64,000 nt of DNA, from assembly GCA_003252395.1 (NCBI GenBank), contig QKEL01000012.1, positions 186,001 to 250,000 of the forward strand, read 5' to 3'. The first letter of the stretch is position 1; the number at the start of each line of letters is the position of its first letter. The translations under genes were made by a program, and so were the position numbers. Shown here piece after piece: positions 50,652-59,822 of this stretch. The notes under the pieces are model-generated. The model saw only the letters and a list, made by a program, of their open reading frames with translations, did no database searches and had not been told where the DNA came from. The stretch comes from Spirochaetales bacterium (GTDB lineage Bacteria > Spirochaetota > Spirochaetia > Treponematales > Treponemataceae).

Positions 50652-52170
50652 GTTTTTTTTGCACCCCGTCGGCCGCGGCGCGGGGATTCGCCCGGCCCCC
50701 GGAGCGCTTCATTACCTGGCCGGTCAGCCAGGCGGCCGCGTTCGTTTTACCGTTTTTCCAGGCCGCGACGGCCTCCCCGTTTTCTCTGAGCACCGCTTCA
50801 ACCAGCGCATAGAGCGACTCCGGGTCGCTCATTTGGGAGAGGCCCCGCTCCTCGATCACCGCCCGGGGCATTTTCCCGGTTTTCAGGCATTCGGCGAACG
50901 CCTCTTTCGCCTGGGCGCCCGAAACGAGATTGACGGCCAGGGCGTTCACGAGCTCGGCCACGTGCTCCGGCCCGATACCGAGGCGGGCGACGGAGACGGA
51001 GCGGGCGTTCGCCGCCGCAAGAACTTCCGTAATAACCCACGAAGCGGCCTTTCGCGGGTCGGCGCACGAGCGCGCGGCCCGATCGTACCATTCGGCAAGG
51101 ACCCGATCGGCGGTAAGAACCGTCGCGTCGGACCGGGACAAGCCGTAGGTTTCCATAAAGCGACGGCGCATGCCGCCGGGAAGCTCCCCTACCCTCGAAC
51201 TCGCCCGGGCAATGAACGTATCCGATATACGAATCGGAAGTATATCGGGCTCGGGCGCGAAGCGGTAGTCAACGAAGGAATTTTTTTCGCGCTGGGGCAC
51301 CGTGACGCCCCGGTCGGGATTCCAGCCCATGGTCCGCTTGAAGCCCGCGGAAAAGCCCGCGCGGGACGCCGGAGCGGCGCCTTGGAATTCGGCAAGCTGG
51401 CGGTCCGCCTCGTACGCGCAGGCATCGCGGACCGCGCGGAAGGAATTGAGGTTCTTGATTTCCGAGATGGGGGTTCGCCACTCGGCGCCGTCGGCGAGGA
51501 TTATGAGGTTCACGTTCGCGTCGCAGCGGAGGGAGCCTTCTTCCAGGTTGCCGTCGGTAACGCCGACCCAGCGAAGAACGTCGCGGACCTCGCGCATGAA
51601 AAGCGCCGCTTCCTCGGGGCTCCGCAGGTCGGGTTTCGTGACGATCTCCACGAGGGGGACGCCGGCGCGGTTGAAGTCCACCAACGTGGCGCCCGCGTTG
51701 CCGTGAAGGCTCTTCCCGGCGTCTTCCTCGAGGTGAATCCGCTCGAGGCGCACGCGCTTCGACCTGGACGCACCCGAGTCGCCCGGTATTTCCAGATCGA
51801 CGAAGCCCCCTGCGCAAAGGGGCAGTTCGGCCTGGGTGATTTGATAGCCCTTGGGAAGGTCGGGGTAAAAAAAGTGCTTTCGGTCAAACCGGGTGAGGGA
51901 GGCGATTCGGCCGTTCAGGGCGAGACCGGCGACGGCGCCCCGTTCGACGAATTCGCGGGCCGGTACCGGCATAGCGCCCGGCAGGCCGAGGCAGACCGGG
52001 CATACGCGGGTATTCGGCGCTCCTCCGTGACGGTTCTCGCAGGCGCAAAAGGCCTTTGTCGGGGTGAGCAGCGCAACGTGTATCTCGCAGCCGATGACGA
52101 TCTCAAAGCTGATGCCGCTCTCTGCCAGACCCTTGTTCGACCCCCTCAATCTTGAAAATTCCTCGCCCAT
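50638..52170 (-). CDS. gatB: Aspartyl/glutamyl-tRNA amidotransferase subunit B
   Basis: GatB binds the misacylated tRNA and carries the kinase centre that activates Glu/Asp-tRNA for amidation. The 510-residue protein starts at the ATG at 52170, which shares its A with the gatA stop (TAATG). Signatures: VIGCEIHVALLTPTKAFCAC, VCPVCLGLPGAMPV (zinc-type cysteines), FYPDLPKGYQIT, IHLEEDAGKS, DFNRAGVPLVEIVT and a C-terminal YqeY-like tail region. Presence of GatCAB implies that Gln-tRNA and/or Asn-tRNA are made by transamidation. Confidence 0.97.
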   Translation of the reverse strand: MGEEFSRLRGSNKGLAESGISFEIVIGCEIHVALLTPTKAFCACENRHGGAPNTRVCPVCLGLPGAMPVPAREFVERGAVAGLALNGRIASLTRFDRKHFFYPDLPKGYQITQAELPLCAGGFVDLEIPGDSGASRSKRVRLERIHLEEDAGKSLHGNAGATLVDFNRAGVPLVEIVTKPDLRSPEEAALFMREVRDVLRWVGVTDGNLEEGSLRCDANVNLIILADGAEWRTPISEIKNLNSFRAVRDACAYEADRQLAEFQGAAPASRAGFSAGFKRTMGWNPDRGVTVPQREKNSFVDYRFAPEPDILPIRISDTFIARASSRVGELPGGMRRRFMETYGLSRSDATVLTADRVLAEWYDRAARSCADPRKAASWVITEVLAAANARSVSVARLGIGPEHVAELVNALAVNLVSGAQAKEAFAECLKTGKMPRAVIEERGLSQMSDPESLYALVEAVLRENGEAVAAWKNGKTNAAAWLTGQVMKRSGGRANPRAAADGVQKKLAEL

Positions 52171-53675
52171 TATCGAGCCTCCGCCAAGGCGCGGGCGACG
52201 GAGAGGAGGAAGCGGTCTCCGAAGCGGGGGCCGCACAGCTGCACGCCCAGGGGAAGGCCGCCGGCATTGCGGCCCGCGGGAACGGAAAGGGCGGGTATGC
52301 GCGCGAGATTCGCGAAGGCGGTAAAGGAGTCGGAAAGGTACATGGATAGGGGATCGGCCACGCGGCTTCCGAGGGGAAAGGCTGGAGCGGGGGCGGCGGG
52401 ACAGAGGATGAGATCGCGCGTGGCGAACGCGCCGGCGATTTCACGTTCCGTACGGTCGCGCGCGGCGAGGGCCTTTTGGTAGGTATCTCCCGAAAAATGC
52501 GCGGAGAGTACGTAATTGCCGATGATGACGCGGCGCTTAACCTCGTCGCCGAAGCCCAAAGAGCGGGTAGCGGCGTAGAGGGCGCCAAAGCCGTCGAACG
52601 GCTCCCCTTCGCCCGGTTCGGCGCGAAACCCGTACCGGACGCCGTCGTAGCGGGAAAGATTGCTCGCGGCTTCCGAAAGGGCGATGACGTAATAACAGGC
52701 GGCGGAGGCTTCGAGAACGGGGAGCGATATCGTTTCGACGACGGCGCCCCGGGAAGCGAGAAGGTCTGCCGTTCGGCTCACCGCGGCCGCCATATCGGGG
52801 TCGAGGCCCGGCGCGGCGAGGAATTCAGCCGGAACGGCGACGCGAAGGCGCGCGAGGTTTGCCGAACAGGCAACGTCGGCCGGGTCGGCCGGATTGGCCG
52901 GGCTGTCCTGCGTGGCCGGTTCCCCGGTGGGAGCGGGAAATCCGCTGGTGGCGTCGCGGGAATCGCCGCCGGCGACGACGGAGAAAAGAAGGGAAAGATC
53001 GTCGGGGGAACGGGCGAAAAGCCCGATCTGGTCCAGGGACGAGCCGAAGGCGACGAGGCCCGAGCGGCTTACGGCGCCGTAGGTGGGCTTGAGTCCGTAA
53101 ATGCCGCAATACGAGGCGGGGAGCCGCACCGAGCCGCCGGTTTCGCTTCCCAGCGCGGCCGGGGCCTGGAAACCCGCGACGGCAGCCGCCGAACCGCCGG
53201 AACTGCCGCCGGGGGTCAGGTCGCGGTTTGCGGGATTGCGGGAGGGGCCGTACGCGGAAAATTCCGTGGAGGAGCCCATGGCGAACTCGTCCATATTGGT
53301 ACGGCCAAGGAGGATCGCCCCCGCGGCGAGAAGGCGCTCGATGACGGTCGCGCTATACGGGGCGACGTAGCCTTTGAGCATGGCGCTGCCGCAGGCGCAC
53401 GCCTTGCCCTGGATGGAAATATTGTCCTTTACCGCCACGGGAAGCCCGAGAAGGGGCTTCGTTTCGCCGGCGCGGCGGGCAGCGTCGGCCTCGCGGGCGC
53501 GATCTTCCGCGTCATCAAAGAATTCAACGTACGCGTTGAGCGGTTTTTCGCCTTTCTCGTCCGCTTCCCACGATTCCCGAAGCGCGGCGACGATTTCACG
53601 GCTCGTGAGGGTATCGCTTTCAAGATGTTTTTTCAGCTCGCAGAGACCGAACGAGCGAACCTCGGATGAAGTCAT
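52170..53675 (-). CDS. gatA: Aspartyl/glutamyl-tRNA amidotransferase subunit A
   Basis: GatA is the amidase that releases ammonia from glutamine for GatB. The 501-residue protein starts at the ATG at 53675, overlapping the gatC stop as ATGA. Its Ser-cis-Ser-Lys triad is visible: lysine in PVAVKDN, serine in TPGGSSGGSAAAVA, and the nucleophilic serine in GSETGGSVRLPA. A Pro/Ala/Asp-rich insertion with a repeated PADPAD element sits near residues 255-280. The frame stays open far upstream, but that part overlaps gatC and pcrA and is not coding. Confidence 0.97.
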   Translation of the reverse strand: MTSSEVRSFGLCELKKHLESDTLTSREIVAALRESWEADEKGEKPLNAYVEFFDDAEDRAREADAARRAGETKPLLGLPVAVKDNISIQGKACACGSAMLKGYVAPYSATVIERLLAAGAILLGRTNMDEFAMGSSTEFSAYGPSRNPANRDLTPGGSSGGSAAAVAGFQAPAALGSETGGSVRLPASYCGIYGLKPTYGAVSRSGLVAFGSSLDQIGLFARSPDDLSLLFSVVAGGDSRDATSGFPAPTGEPATQDSPANPADPADVACSANLARLRVAVPAEFLAAPGLDPDMAAAVSRTADLLASRGAVVETISLPVLEASAACYYVIALSEAASNLSRYDGVRYGFRAEPGEGEPFDGFGALYAATRSLGFGDEVKRRVIIGNYVLSAHFSGDTYQKALAARDRTEREIAGAFATRDLILCPAAPAPAFPLGSRVADPLSMYLSDSFTAFANLARIPALSVPAGRNAGGLPLGVQLCGPRFGDRFLLSVARALAEAR

Positions 53676-54010
53676 CGGTCGCCCCCGAGTACCCGGGGAA
53701 CGCGGAAATAGCCCTCCGAGAACGCGGAACTCAGCCTTGTAAGGTCCTCCGGGCCGAGCGGTACGGCGGCGGGGCCGCTTCGCAGCGAGTCGGCGTCTAT
53801 CGGTTCGCGGGTTTCGGTCGGCGCGTCGGGCTCCGCTAATTCGGAGAGGAGTCCGAAATAGCCGATGATCCGGTCGAGCTGGGGCGCGAGAGTCGTAAGG
53901 TCGACGCTGTCCGCGCGTATGCCGGAAAGGGATAAAAGACGCCGGAGGGTGTCCCCGTCGAGGCCGCGGGAGAAGGGAACGGGGTCGCGATCGTCCGCAT
54001 TGTCGGTCAC
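53672..54010 (-). CDS. gatC: Aspartyl/glutamyl-tRNA amidotransferase subunit C
   Basis: The 112-residue GatC stabilises the GatA-GatB complex. It has the N-terminal helix with LLSLSGIRADSVDLTTLAPQ and the diagnostic C-terminus GYFRVPRVLG. The start is GTG at 54010, with GGAGG 8 nt upstream, just after the pcrA stop. Gene order gatC-gatA-gatB with overlapping ends is the common operon form. Confidence 0.92.
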   Translation of the reverse strand: MTDNADDRDPVPFSRGLDGDTLRRLLSLSGIRADSVDLTTLAPQLDRIIGYFGLLSELAEPDAPTETREPIDADSLRSGPAAVPLGPEDLTRLSSAFSEGYFRVPRVLGGDR

Positions 54011-54013
54011 GGT

Positions 54014-56422
54014 TCATTCCTCCACGAGCAGGAGGTTTTTCGCCTGATAGCGCGGCATGAAGCGCTTTTCGCCGCCCGTTTCGAAGCGAACCATGATAAC
54101 CAGTTCGTCGGAGGCGTAAAAGCTCTTGGCTATAACCCCGTAGCCGTAGTCGTCGTGAAAGAGTTTCCGCCCCGTTTTCCACCGCTCGGCGAGGGCCGCG
54201 TCGCGGACGGTTTCGCCCGAAGGGGAGCCGTCGGAATCGCCGGGTATGCCCTGGCGGCCGAAGGCGGGCCGGTTTTGGCGGGCGAGGAAGGCGCGGGGAG
54301 CCTTGCCGAGTACCTCGACCGAGCCCGGTTCCATCTCGGAAAGGAAGACGCTGGGTTCCATGAACGCGGTGCGCCCGTAGAGGCGGCGGGCGGCGCAACT
54401 CGTCAGGTAGAGTTCGTCCATCGCGCGGGTGCATCCCACGTACATCAGGCGGCGCTCTTCCTCGAGGTCGTCGCCCTTTTTGTCGTCGCGGGGAAACACG
54501 CCGGATTCGAGGCCGGTAACGATAACCCGGCGAAACTCCAGGCCCTTCGTGTTATGTACCGTGATGAGGGTAACCGAGTCGGGGTTTTCCTCCTCGTCGG
54601 CCATGGAACGGTCCAGCTCTATGTGCTCGAGAAATTCGATCAAGCCCTCGCCCGACAGGGGATACAGGCTCGCGGCGTTCACGAGCTCCTCAAGGTTCGC
54701 GACCCGCTGGGTTCCCGCGATTTCGTCCTGTCCCTGATGGTACGCGAGGAGTCCCGTCGATTCGACCAAGCGCTCCACGAAGGCCGCGAGTCCCGCGGCG
54801 CCGCGCTTGCGGCCGGTCCGCTTCGTCGCGCCGGGACCGTCCGCCCCATCGCCGGTCCCCGTCTCCTGCGGTATATCCTCGGGGGCGAAGAGGGAGTCGG
54901 CGGGCCCGTCGGATTCGGCCGGTACCGAAGCGGCGGCCGCCGCGAGGGACTCGGGGCCCGCAGGCGCGGTTCCCTCGGGGAAAATCATGGAGCGCAGCGT
55001 TTCGTGGATGTGGAGAAACTCCGACAGCCCCGAGCGGGCCTTCTTGGGAAGCCCTTCCAGCACCCGGCGGGCGGCGGTAACGAGATTGGTCGCGCTTTCG
55101 AAATCCAGCGCGCCCGCCGCCTCGTCGCGGCCGAAAAGGATTTTCCGGGCCTCGTCGACGATCTTGTCCTGGGTAACCGCGCCGAGTCCGCGGGCCGGCT
55201 TATTCACGACGCGGCGAAAGGCGATCTCGTCGCGGCCGTTGGCGATAAGGGCGAGCCACGCGAGCGCGTCCTTGATCTCCTCGCGCTCGTAGAATTTAAG
55301 GGAGCCGACCACGCGGTACGGGATTTTCCGGTGGAGGAATTCCGTTTCGAAGCCGAGGGACTGGGCGTTGGTCCGGTATAAGACCGCCCAATCCGCGTAG
55401 GGACAGCCCTTTTTCTTGGCGTTTTGAATCAGTTCCGCGCAGAGGGCAGCTTCCTCGTCCTGGTTGGCGAGGAACATGAGCACCGGTTTTTTGCCGCTGC
55501 CCCGTTCCGCGACCAGGGTCTTCCCGAGCCTGCCCTCGTTATGCCCCACCACGGCGCCGGCCACCGCGAGGATGGGCGCCACGGAACGGTAGTTTCGCTC
55601 CAGGCGCACGATCTTGGTTCCGGGAAAGCTCTCGGCGAAGGTGAGGATGTTGCGCACTTCGGCCCCGCGAAAGCGGTAGATGGACTGATCGTCGTCGCCG
55701 ACCACGCAGAGGTAGGTTTCGCTTCCCGCGATTTCCTTAAGCAGCTCGAACTGCGCGACGTTGGAATCCTGGTACTCGTCCACCATAACCACGGAGAACC
55801 TGCGGCGCAGCCGATCGCGTACCTCGGGATGCTCGCGCATCAAGCGCACCGGCAGGAGTATGAGGTCGCCGAAATCGAGGTTGCCCGTTTCCCTCAGGCG
55901 CGTTTCGTAGATGCGGTACGCCTCGCCAAAATCGGGATCGGGGTCTATCTCGCTCAATAGCGGGCTGTCCGGGCCGAGGCAATAGTCCTTGGCCCGCGCG
56001 ATCTTGTGGACCACCGAGGAAATTTGCTGGCGAGTCAGGGCGGGCATGGCCTTCGAGAGGAGGGTTACCGCGTCGTCGTCGTCGTAAATGGTGAAGTTGG
56101 AATCGAGGCCGGCGAGGGCCGCGTTGCGCCTGAGCAGCCAGGCGCCGAAGGAATGGAAGGTGCGCAGTACCGAGCCTTCCGCTCGGGGCTCAAGCCGGGT
56201 GGCGCGCTCGGCCATCTCTCGGGCGGCCTTGTTGGTGAAGGTAACCGCCAGGATCGAGGCGGGGTCCACGCCCCGCTCTCCGATCAGCCAGGCTATTTTC
56301 GTGGTAATGACCCGGGTTTTCCCCGAGCCGGCGCCGGCCAGGATAAGCAGGGAAGAACCCTCGTGGGTTACCGCGTCGAGCTGTTCGGGGTTTAGGACAG
56401 AGAGGTAGCGCTCCGCATTCAT
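54014..56422 (-). CDS. pcrA: UvrD/PcrA-family DNA helicase
   Basis: The 802-residue superfamily 1A helicase unwinds DNA 3' to 5' in repair and replication. Motifs: GAGSGKTRV (Walker A), TFTNKAAREM (Ia), VVMVDEYQDSN (II), VVGDDDQSIYRFRGA (III), LERNYRS (IV), TVHNTKGLEFRRVIVTG (V) and RRLMYVGCTRA (VI). A Tudor-like C-terminus (DDYGYGVIAKSF) matches PcrA, which contacts RNA polymerase. A 65-residue Ala/Gly/Pro-rich insertion lies near residues 475-545. It overlaps rimO by 4 nt. Confidence 0.95.
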   Translation of the reverse strand: MNAERYLSVLNPEQLDAVTHEGSSLLILAGAGSGKTRVITTKIAWLIGERGVDPASILAVTFTNKAAREMAERATRLEPRAEGSVLRTFHSFGAWLLRRNAALAGLDSNFTIYDDDDAVTLLSKAMPALTRQQISSVVHKIARAKDYCLGPDSPLLSEIDPDPDFGEAYRIYETRLRETGNLDFGDLILLPVRLMREHPEVRDRLRRRFSVVMVDEYQDSNVAQFELLKEIAGSETYLCVVGDDDQSIYRFRGAEVRNILTFAESFPGTKIVRLERNYRSVAPILAVAGAVVGHNEGRLGKTLVAERGSGKKPVLMFLANQDEEAALCAELIQNAKKKGCPYADWAVLYRTNAQSLGFETEFLHRKIPYRVVGSLKFYEREEIKDALAWLALIANGRDEIAFRRVVNKPARGLGAVTQDKIVDEARKILFGRDEAAGALDFESATNLVTAARRVLEGLPKKARSGLSEFLHIHETLRSMIFPEGTAPAGPESLAAAAASVPAESDGPADSLFAPEDIPQETGTGDGADGPGATKRTGRKRGAAGLAAFVERLVESTGLLAYHQGQDEIAGTQRVANLEELVNAASLYPLSGEGLIEFLEHIELDRSMADEEENPDSVTLITVHNTKGLEFRRVIVTGLESGVFPRDDKKGDDLEEERRLMYVGCTRAMDELYLTSCAARRLYGRTAFMEPSVFLSEMEPGSVEVLGKAPRAFLARQNRPAFGRQGIPGDSDGSPSGETVRDAALAERWKTGRKLFHDDYGYGVIAKSFYASDELVIMVRFETGGEKRFMPRYQAKNLLLVEE

Positions 56423-57912
56423 CGCACCACCGCTTCCACGTCGACCCCGTTCACGCCCATGACTACGGCGCTGACCACGGAGCCCGGACCGATCGGCTTA
56501 CCCGCGGAGTCGAGCTGGTTATCCTCGAACTGAAGCACCACGGAACCGTCTACCTCGGGCGCCTGGAACCACGCGCGTCCCAGCGCGAGCCGGGAAACCG
56601 GGGCGGACCCCTCGTCCCCCTCGGAAGGCCCGCCTTCGCCCTCCGCGGTAACCGGGATCAGTTCCTCCACGAGAACGTCGAGTGGCTTCCCCATGAAATA
56701 GTTCAGTTCTTCGGGCGTAATGCGGCGCTGGATCTCGAGCAGGGTATCGAGGCGGGCCTTCACGGCCTTTTTGGTCGGCCGTTTTTTCATGTCGGCGGCC
56801 TTGGTGCCTTCCTCCTCCGACCAGGCGAAGGAGCCGGACCAGAGGGGCCGAATGTCGGCGAGGAACCGGGCCGTGTTCTCGAACGATTCGTCGGTCTCGC
56901 CCGGGAAACCGGTCAATATGGTGGTGCGAAGCGCGATGCGGCCGTAAGGGTTGCCGGGCGCGGCGAAGGCAGCGCGAATATCCGCGATCAGCGATTTATA
57001 AGATTCGGCGTTCCCCTTCCGGTTCATCGCCGACAGGAGATTCCCGTCGCCGGACTGGAAGGGTATATCGAAGTACGGAAGGAATCGGGAATCGGAAGCC
57101 ATTACGGGGAGTATATCCCGGGGGAAATGATCGGGGTGAATGTATAAAAGCCTGACGCGGAAGTCTCCCTCGAGGGATGAGAGGGAACGAAGCAACCGCG
57201 AGAGCGGGCTGAAGGTTTCGTTCCCGTCGGAGTCGGTCGCGTTCGCGTTCGCGACCCGATCCTTGCCGGCGAACGAGTCCACCCGGTCCAGAGACCCGGT
57301 CCCGTAGGCGGCAAGGTCCTGGCCGATCAGGTTGAGCTCGTAGTAACCGCGCGCGATGAGGTCTCGGCATTCATCGGTAATTTCGGCTATGGAGCGGCTT
57401 CTCAACGCGCCGCGAATAAGGGGAATGGCGCAAAAGGAGCACCAGTTATCGCAGCCCTCGGTAATCTTTACGTATACCGAGCGGGGGAAGGACAGGATTT
57501 CAGGCCGCTCGCCCACGCTCACCCCTTTCTGGGGCGTGACAAGCACCGGGTGCGCGGAACCGGCGCCGTTCGAAAAGAGGGCGTCGACCACTTCCCCGAT
57601 GCGGGACAAATCCCCGTTCCCGAAAAAGCCCGCGGCCTCGGTCAGGCCCTCGGAGAGGTCGTCGGCATACCGCTCGGCGAGACAGCCCGCGAGCAGAACC
57701 TTCGCGCGGGGATGCGCCGAATGCGCGGTCATGACGGCGTCTATCGATTCGGTTTTGGCGCTTTCGATGAATCCGCAGGAATTCACGATTATGAGGTCTG
57801 CCCGGTCGGGATCTTCGGTGCGCTCCCAACCCTTCGCGCGCAAGTGCCCGATGATCAACTCGCCGTCTACCTGGTTTTTCGCGCAGCCGTGCTGGTCAAG
57901 AAAAAACAACAT
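56419..57912 (-). CDS. rimO: Ribosomal protein S12 methylthiotransferase RimO
   Basis: RimO is a radical-SAM enzyme that methylthiolates Asp88 of ribosomal protein S12. The 497-residue protein has the N-terminal MTTase domain (LDQHGCAKNQVDGE, VNSCGFIESA, LLAGCLAERY: the cluster cysteines), the radical-SAM motif CDNWCSFC, and a C-terminal TRAM domain (GRAWFQAPEVDGSVVLQ). The HGCAKN...CGFI pattern favours RimO over MiaB. Insertions of about 30 and 18 residues (Asp/Asn-rich and Glu/Gly-rich) make it longer than usual. It starts 4 nt after rodZ with no ribosome site, so it is probably coupled. Confidence 0.93.
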   Translation of the reverse strand: MLFFLDQHGCAKNQVDGELIIGHLRAKGWERTEDPDRADLIIVNSCGFIESAKTESIDAVMTAHSAHPRAKVLLAGCLAERYADDLSEGLTEAAGFFGNGDLSRIGEVVDALFSNGAGSAHPVLVTPQKGVSVGERPEILSFPRSVYVKITEGCDNWCSFCAIPLIRGALRSRSIAEITDECRDLIARGYYELNLIGQDLAAYGTGSLDRVDSFAGKDRVANANATDSDGNETFSPLSRLLRSLSSLEGDFRVRLLYIHPDHFPRDILPVMASDSRFLPYFDIPFQSGDGNLLSAMNRKGNAESYKSLIADIRAAFAAPGNPYGRIALRTTILTGFPGETDESFENTARFLADIRPLWSGSFAWSEEEGTKAADMKKRPTKKAVKARLDTLLEIQRRITPEELNYFMGKPLDVLVEELIPVTAEGEGGPSEGDEGSAPVSRLALGRAWFQAPEVDGSVVLQFEDNQLDSAGKPIGPGSVVSAVVMGVNGVDVEAVVR

Positions 57913-57916
57913 GTCG

Positions 57917-59059
57917 TTAGTCGATTTCCATGGAGACGAACTTGTAGCGCCCGGACTCCTCGTCCTTAATCCACTTCAAATCCCGGACCACCACTTCGCC
58001 GGGCCGGCTGATCTCGAGATCAACGGTCTTCCCGCCGGCGATCATCTGGATTTTGACCGCGTTGCCGTTCGAGGCCCACACGCGAATGCCGTTGTTGGCC
58101 TGGACCGTCAATAGCTCGGATTTTTGGTAGTACCGCTCGTCACGGGTGGACCGGTCCGACTCGTACCGGAACAGGCAATAGCCCCGGAACGTGGCGTTCA
58201 TGGTCACCGGATAGGCGGAGCCGCTCTCGAAGAGCACGGTTTGGCGCGCCGCGTCGACGGCGGTTCCGGATTCGGATACGAGGGTCACGTCGGCGACCTC
58301 GGCCTGGGCCGTCCCTGCCGCAGCCGCGGCGTCTGTTTCGGCCACGGTGGCGGCGTCTATCTTGACCTCGGCGCCCTTGGACGGGTCGTTCTTGAAGAGG
58401 TCGGCCACGAATACCTTAACGTCCGCCTCATCGTTCCCCGAAAGGTCAATGGAAAGTTCCTGCCCGAGCTCGATTACCCGGGAGCCCACCGGTGTCTGGA
58501 GTTTTACAACGGGCGCGGTTTCTTCCACCGTCAGGCTCCAGGTTTTTCCCTCGGCGGTCACGTTGATCGTGTCCCCGGCATACACCCGCTCGGAAAAGCC
58601 CGACCCCTGAACGTCCCAAGTAACGGGTACGTGGGCGGGAACGGCGGGCCCTTCGGACTGGGAGGCGAGAAGCCGCGAGCCGATGGCGAATGACCCGCCG
58701 ACTACCGCCGCGACGGCCAGCACGATAAGAACGCCGACCAAAATCTTGCCGCCGTTTCCCCGGCCGAAAAGAACCTCGGAAACCGGACGCGCGGGCATGA
58801 GTTCCCGAAGGGGCACGGGAGCTTCCTGTATCTTGAAATTCTTATAGGCAGTGATGATTTCGTTGCTGGGCAGGCCAAGGTATTCGGCGTAGTTCCGCAA
58901 GAAGCCCAGGAGATAGGGCTCGCCGGGGAATACCGAGAAATCCTCTGACTCCAGGGCTTCCAGGTACCGGCGGGCTATATTCGTTTCCCGGGCGATCTGA
59001 TCGAATTCCAGGCCCTTGCGCGTTCGGGCTTCCGTTAGTCTTTTGCCGAAGGCTTCCAT
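57917..59059 (-). CDS. rodZ: RodZ-like cytoskeletal/HTH membrane protein
   Basis: The 380-residue protein starts at the ATG at 59059, with GGAG 8 nt upstream. It has an N-terminal HTH_25 helix-turn-helix (residues 1-72; LTEARTRKGLEFDQIA, NIARRYLEALE), a membrane helix at about 106-126 and a periplasmic beta-rich domain, with a second such domain at the C-terminus. RodZ links MreB to the cell-wall machinery and sets cell shape. The periplasmic part is longer than in E. coli, with an Ala-rich linker at about 280-300. Confidence 0.85.
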   Translation of the reverse strand: MEAFGKRLTEARTRKGLEFDQIARETNIARRYLEALESEDFSVFPGEPYLLGFLRNYAEYLGLPSNEIITAYKNFKIQEAPVPLRELMPARPVSEVLFGRGNGGKILVGVLIVLAVAAVVGGSFAIGSRLLASQSEGPAVPAHVPVTWDVQGSGFSERVYAGDTINVTAEGKTWSLTVEETAPVVKLQTPVGSRVIELGQELSIDLSGNDEADVKVFVADLFKNDPSKGAEVKIDAATVAETDAAAAAGTAQAEVADVTLVSESGTAVDAARQTVLFESGSAYPVTMNATFRGYCLFRYESDRSTRDERYYQKSELLTVQANNGIRVWASNGNAVKIQMIAGGKTVDLEISRPGEVVVRDLKWIKDEESGRYKFVSMEID

Positions 59060-59072
59060 ATTTTTTACTCCG

Positions 59073-59786
59073 TTATTCTGTGAAAAGGAAATTATTGAAC
59101 ATATTGGCCGAAGCGGGAGAATCGTAGACAAACCTGCTGTCGGGAAGTTTCTGATTGAGCTTATAGGCGGTAAAATCGAAAACGATTTGGTCGCCGGCGA
59201 GGTTTCGGGCGTCAATCCTGCGAATGAGCTTTGAGGCCGGGTCTATCATGAGGCGCATCGACCTGAACGATTCGGTGGTAGAGCGGCGCAACAGGCTGAG
59301 CACGACCACCGTCTCCTTGGAGCCTTCCTCAAGGGGAACCGGTTTAGCGTCTACCTCGTAGGCGATGGTATAAAACCGCTTCATGAGATACAGGCCCTGC
59401 GGCGTGGCGAGGGAGGCGCCGGCTGCCCCTCCCGAATTGGAGGAGTCGACCGTTTGGTTCAGCACCACGTTATAACCGGGCAAATAGATTGTCAGGGTTT
59501 TCCCGTCGAACACGATCGTCTGCTGCGCCGGGGAGGAAAAATCGATTCGAAGCAAGTCGGGTTTCTTGAACGCGACTTGCCCCTTCATGACTTCGGACTT
59601 GGCGCCGGAACCGACGGTAATGGCGATATTGGCGGTATAATCTGAGATGGACGCGTAATTGTCCGATATTTCGGAAAAAAAGGTATCTGCCGTGGTGATG
59701 GTCGCCGCCTGGGCCCAAAGGGCGCCGCCGGACAGCGCCATCGCCGCAAACAGGCAAAAAACGAGACGAAAGCGGGAAATTTTCAT
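59073..59786 (-). CDS. lolA: LolA-like outer-membrane lipoprotein carrier
   Basis: The 237-residue protein begins at the ATG at 59786 with a signal peptide (LVFCLFAAMALSGGALWA). The mature part has the LolA pattern: FFSEISDNYASISDYTANI, KGQVAFKKPDLLRIDFSSPA, FDGKTLTIYLPGYNVVL, and SMRLMIDPASKLIRRID. LolA ferries lipoproteins across the periplasm, fitting the many lipoproteins in this window. The start has no Shine-Dalgarno; a promoter ends 7 nt upstream. It is followed by rodZ. Confidence 0.88.
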   Translation of the reverse strand: MKISRFRLVFCLFAAMALSGGALWAQAATITTADTFFSEISDNYASISDYTANIAITVGSGAKSEVMKGQVAFKKPDLLRIDFSSPAQQTIVFDGKTLTIYLPGYNVVLNQTVDSSNSGGAAGASLATPQGLYLMKRFYTIAYEVDAKPVPLEEGSKETVVVLSLLRRSTTESFRSMRLMIDPASKLIRRIDARNLAGDQIVFDFTAYKLNQKLPDSRFVYDSPASANMFNNFLFTE

Positions 59787-59793
59787 GGTTTCA

Positions 59794-59822
59794 AGTAAAC
59801 CAGAAAGAAGGGCATCCGTCAA
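59794..59822 (-). promoter_or_regulatory. Predicted leaderless promoter of lolA
   Basis: On the minus strand TTGACG (59822-59817), a 17-nt spacer and TTTACT (59799-59794) end 7 nt before the ATG at 59786. The -35 overlaps the ftsH stop codon. Confidence 0.5.

Noticed and set aside
53676..54434. Upstream extension of the gatA frame by about 250 codons.
   Set aside because: It overlaps gatC and pcrA completely, has Arg/Pro-rich shadow composition, and gatA has a natural ATGA start at 53675.
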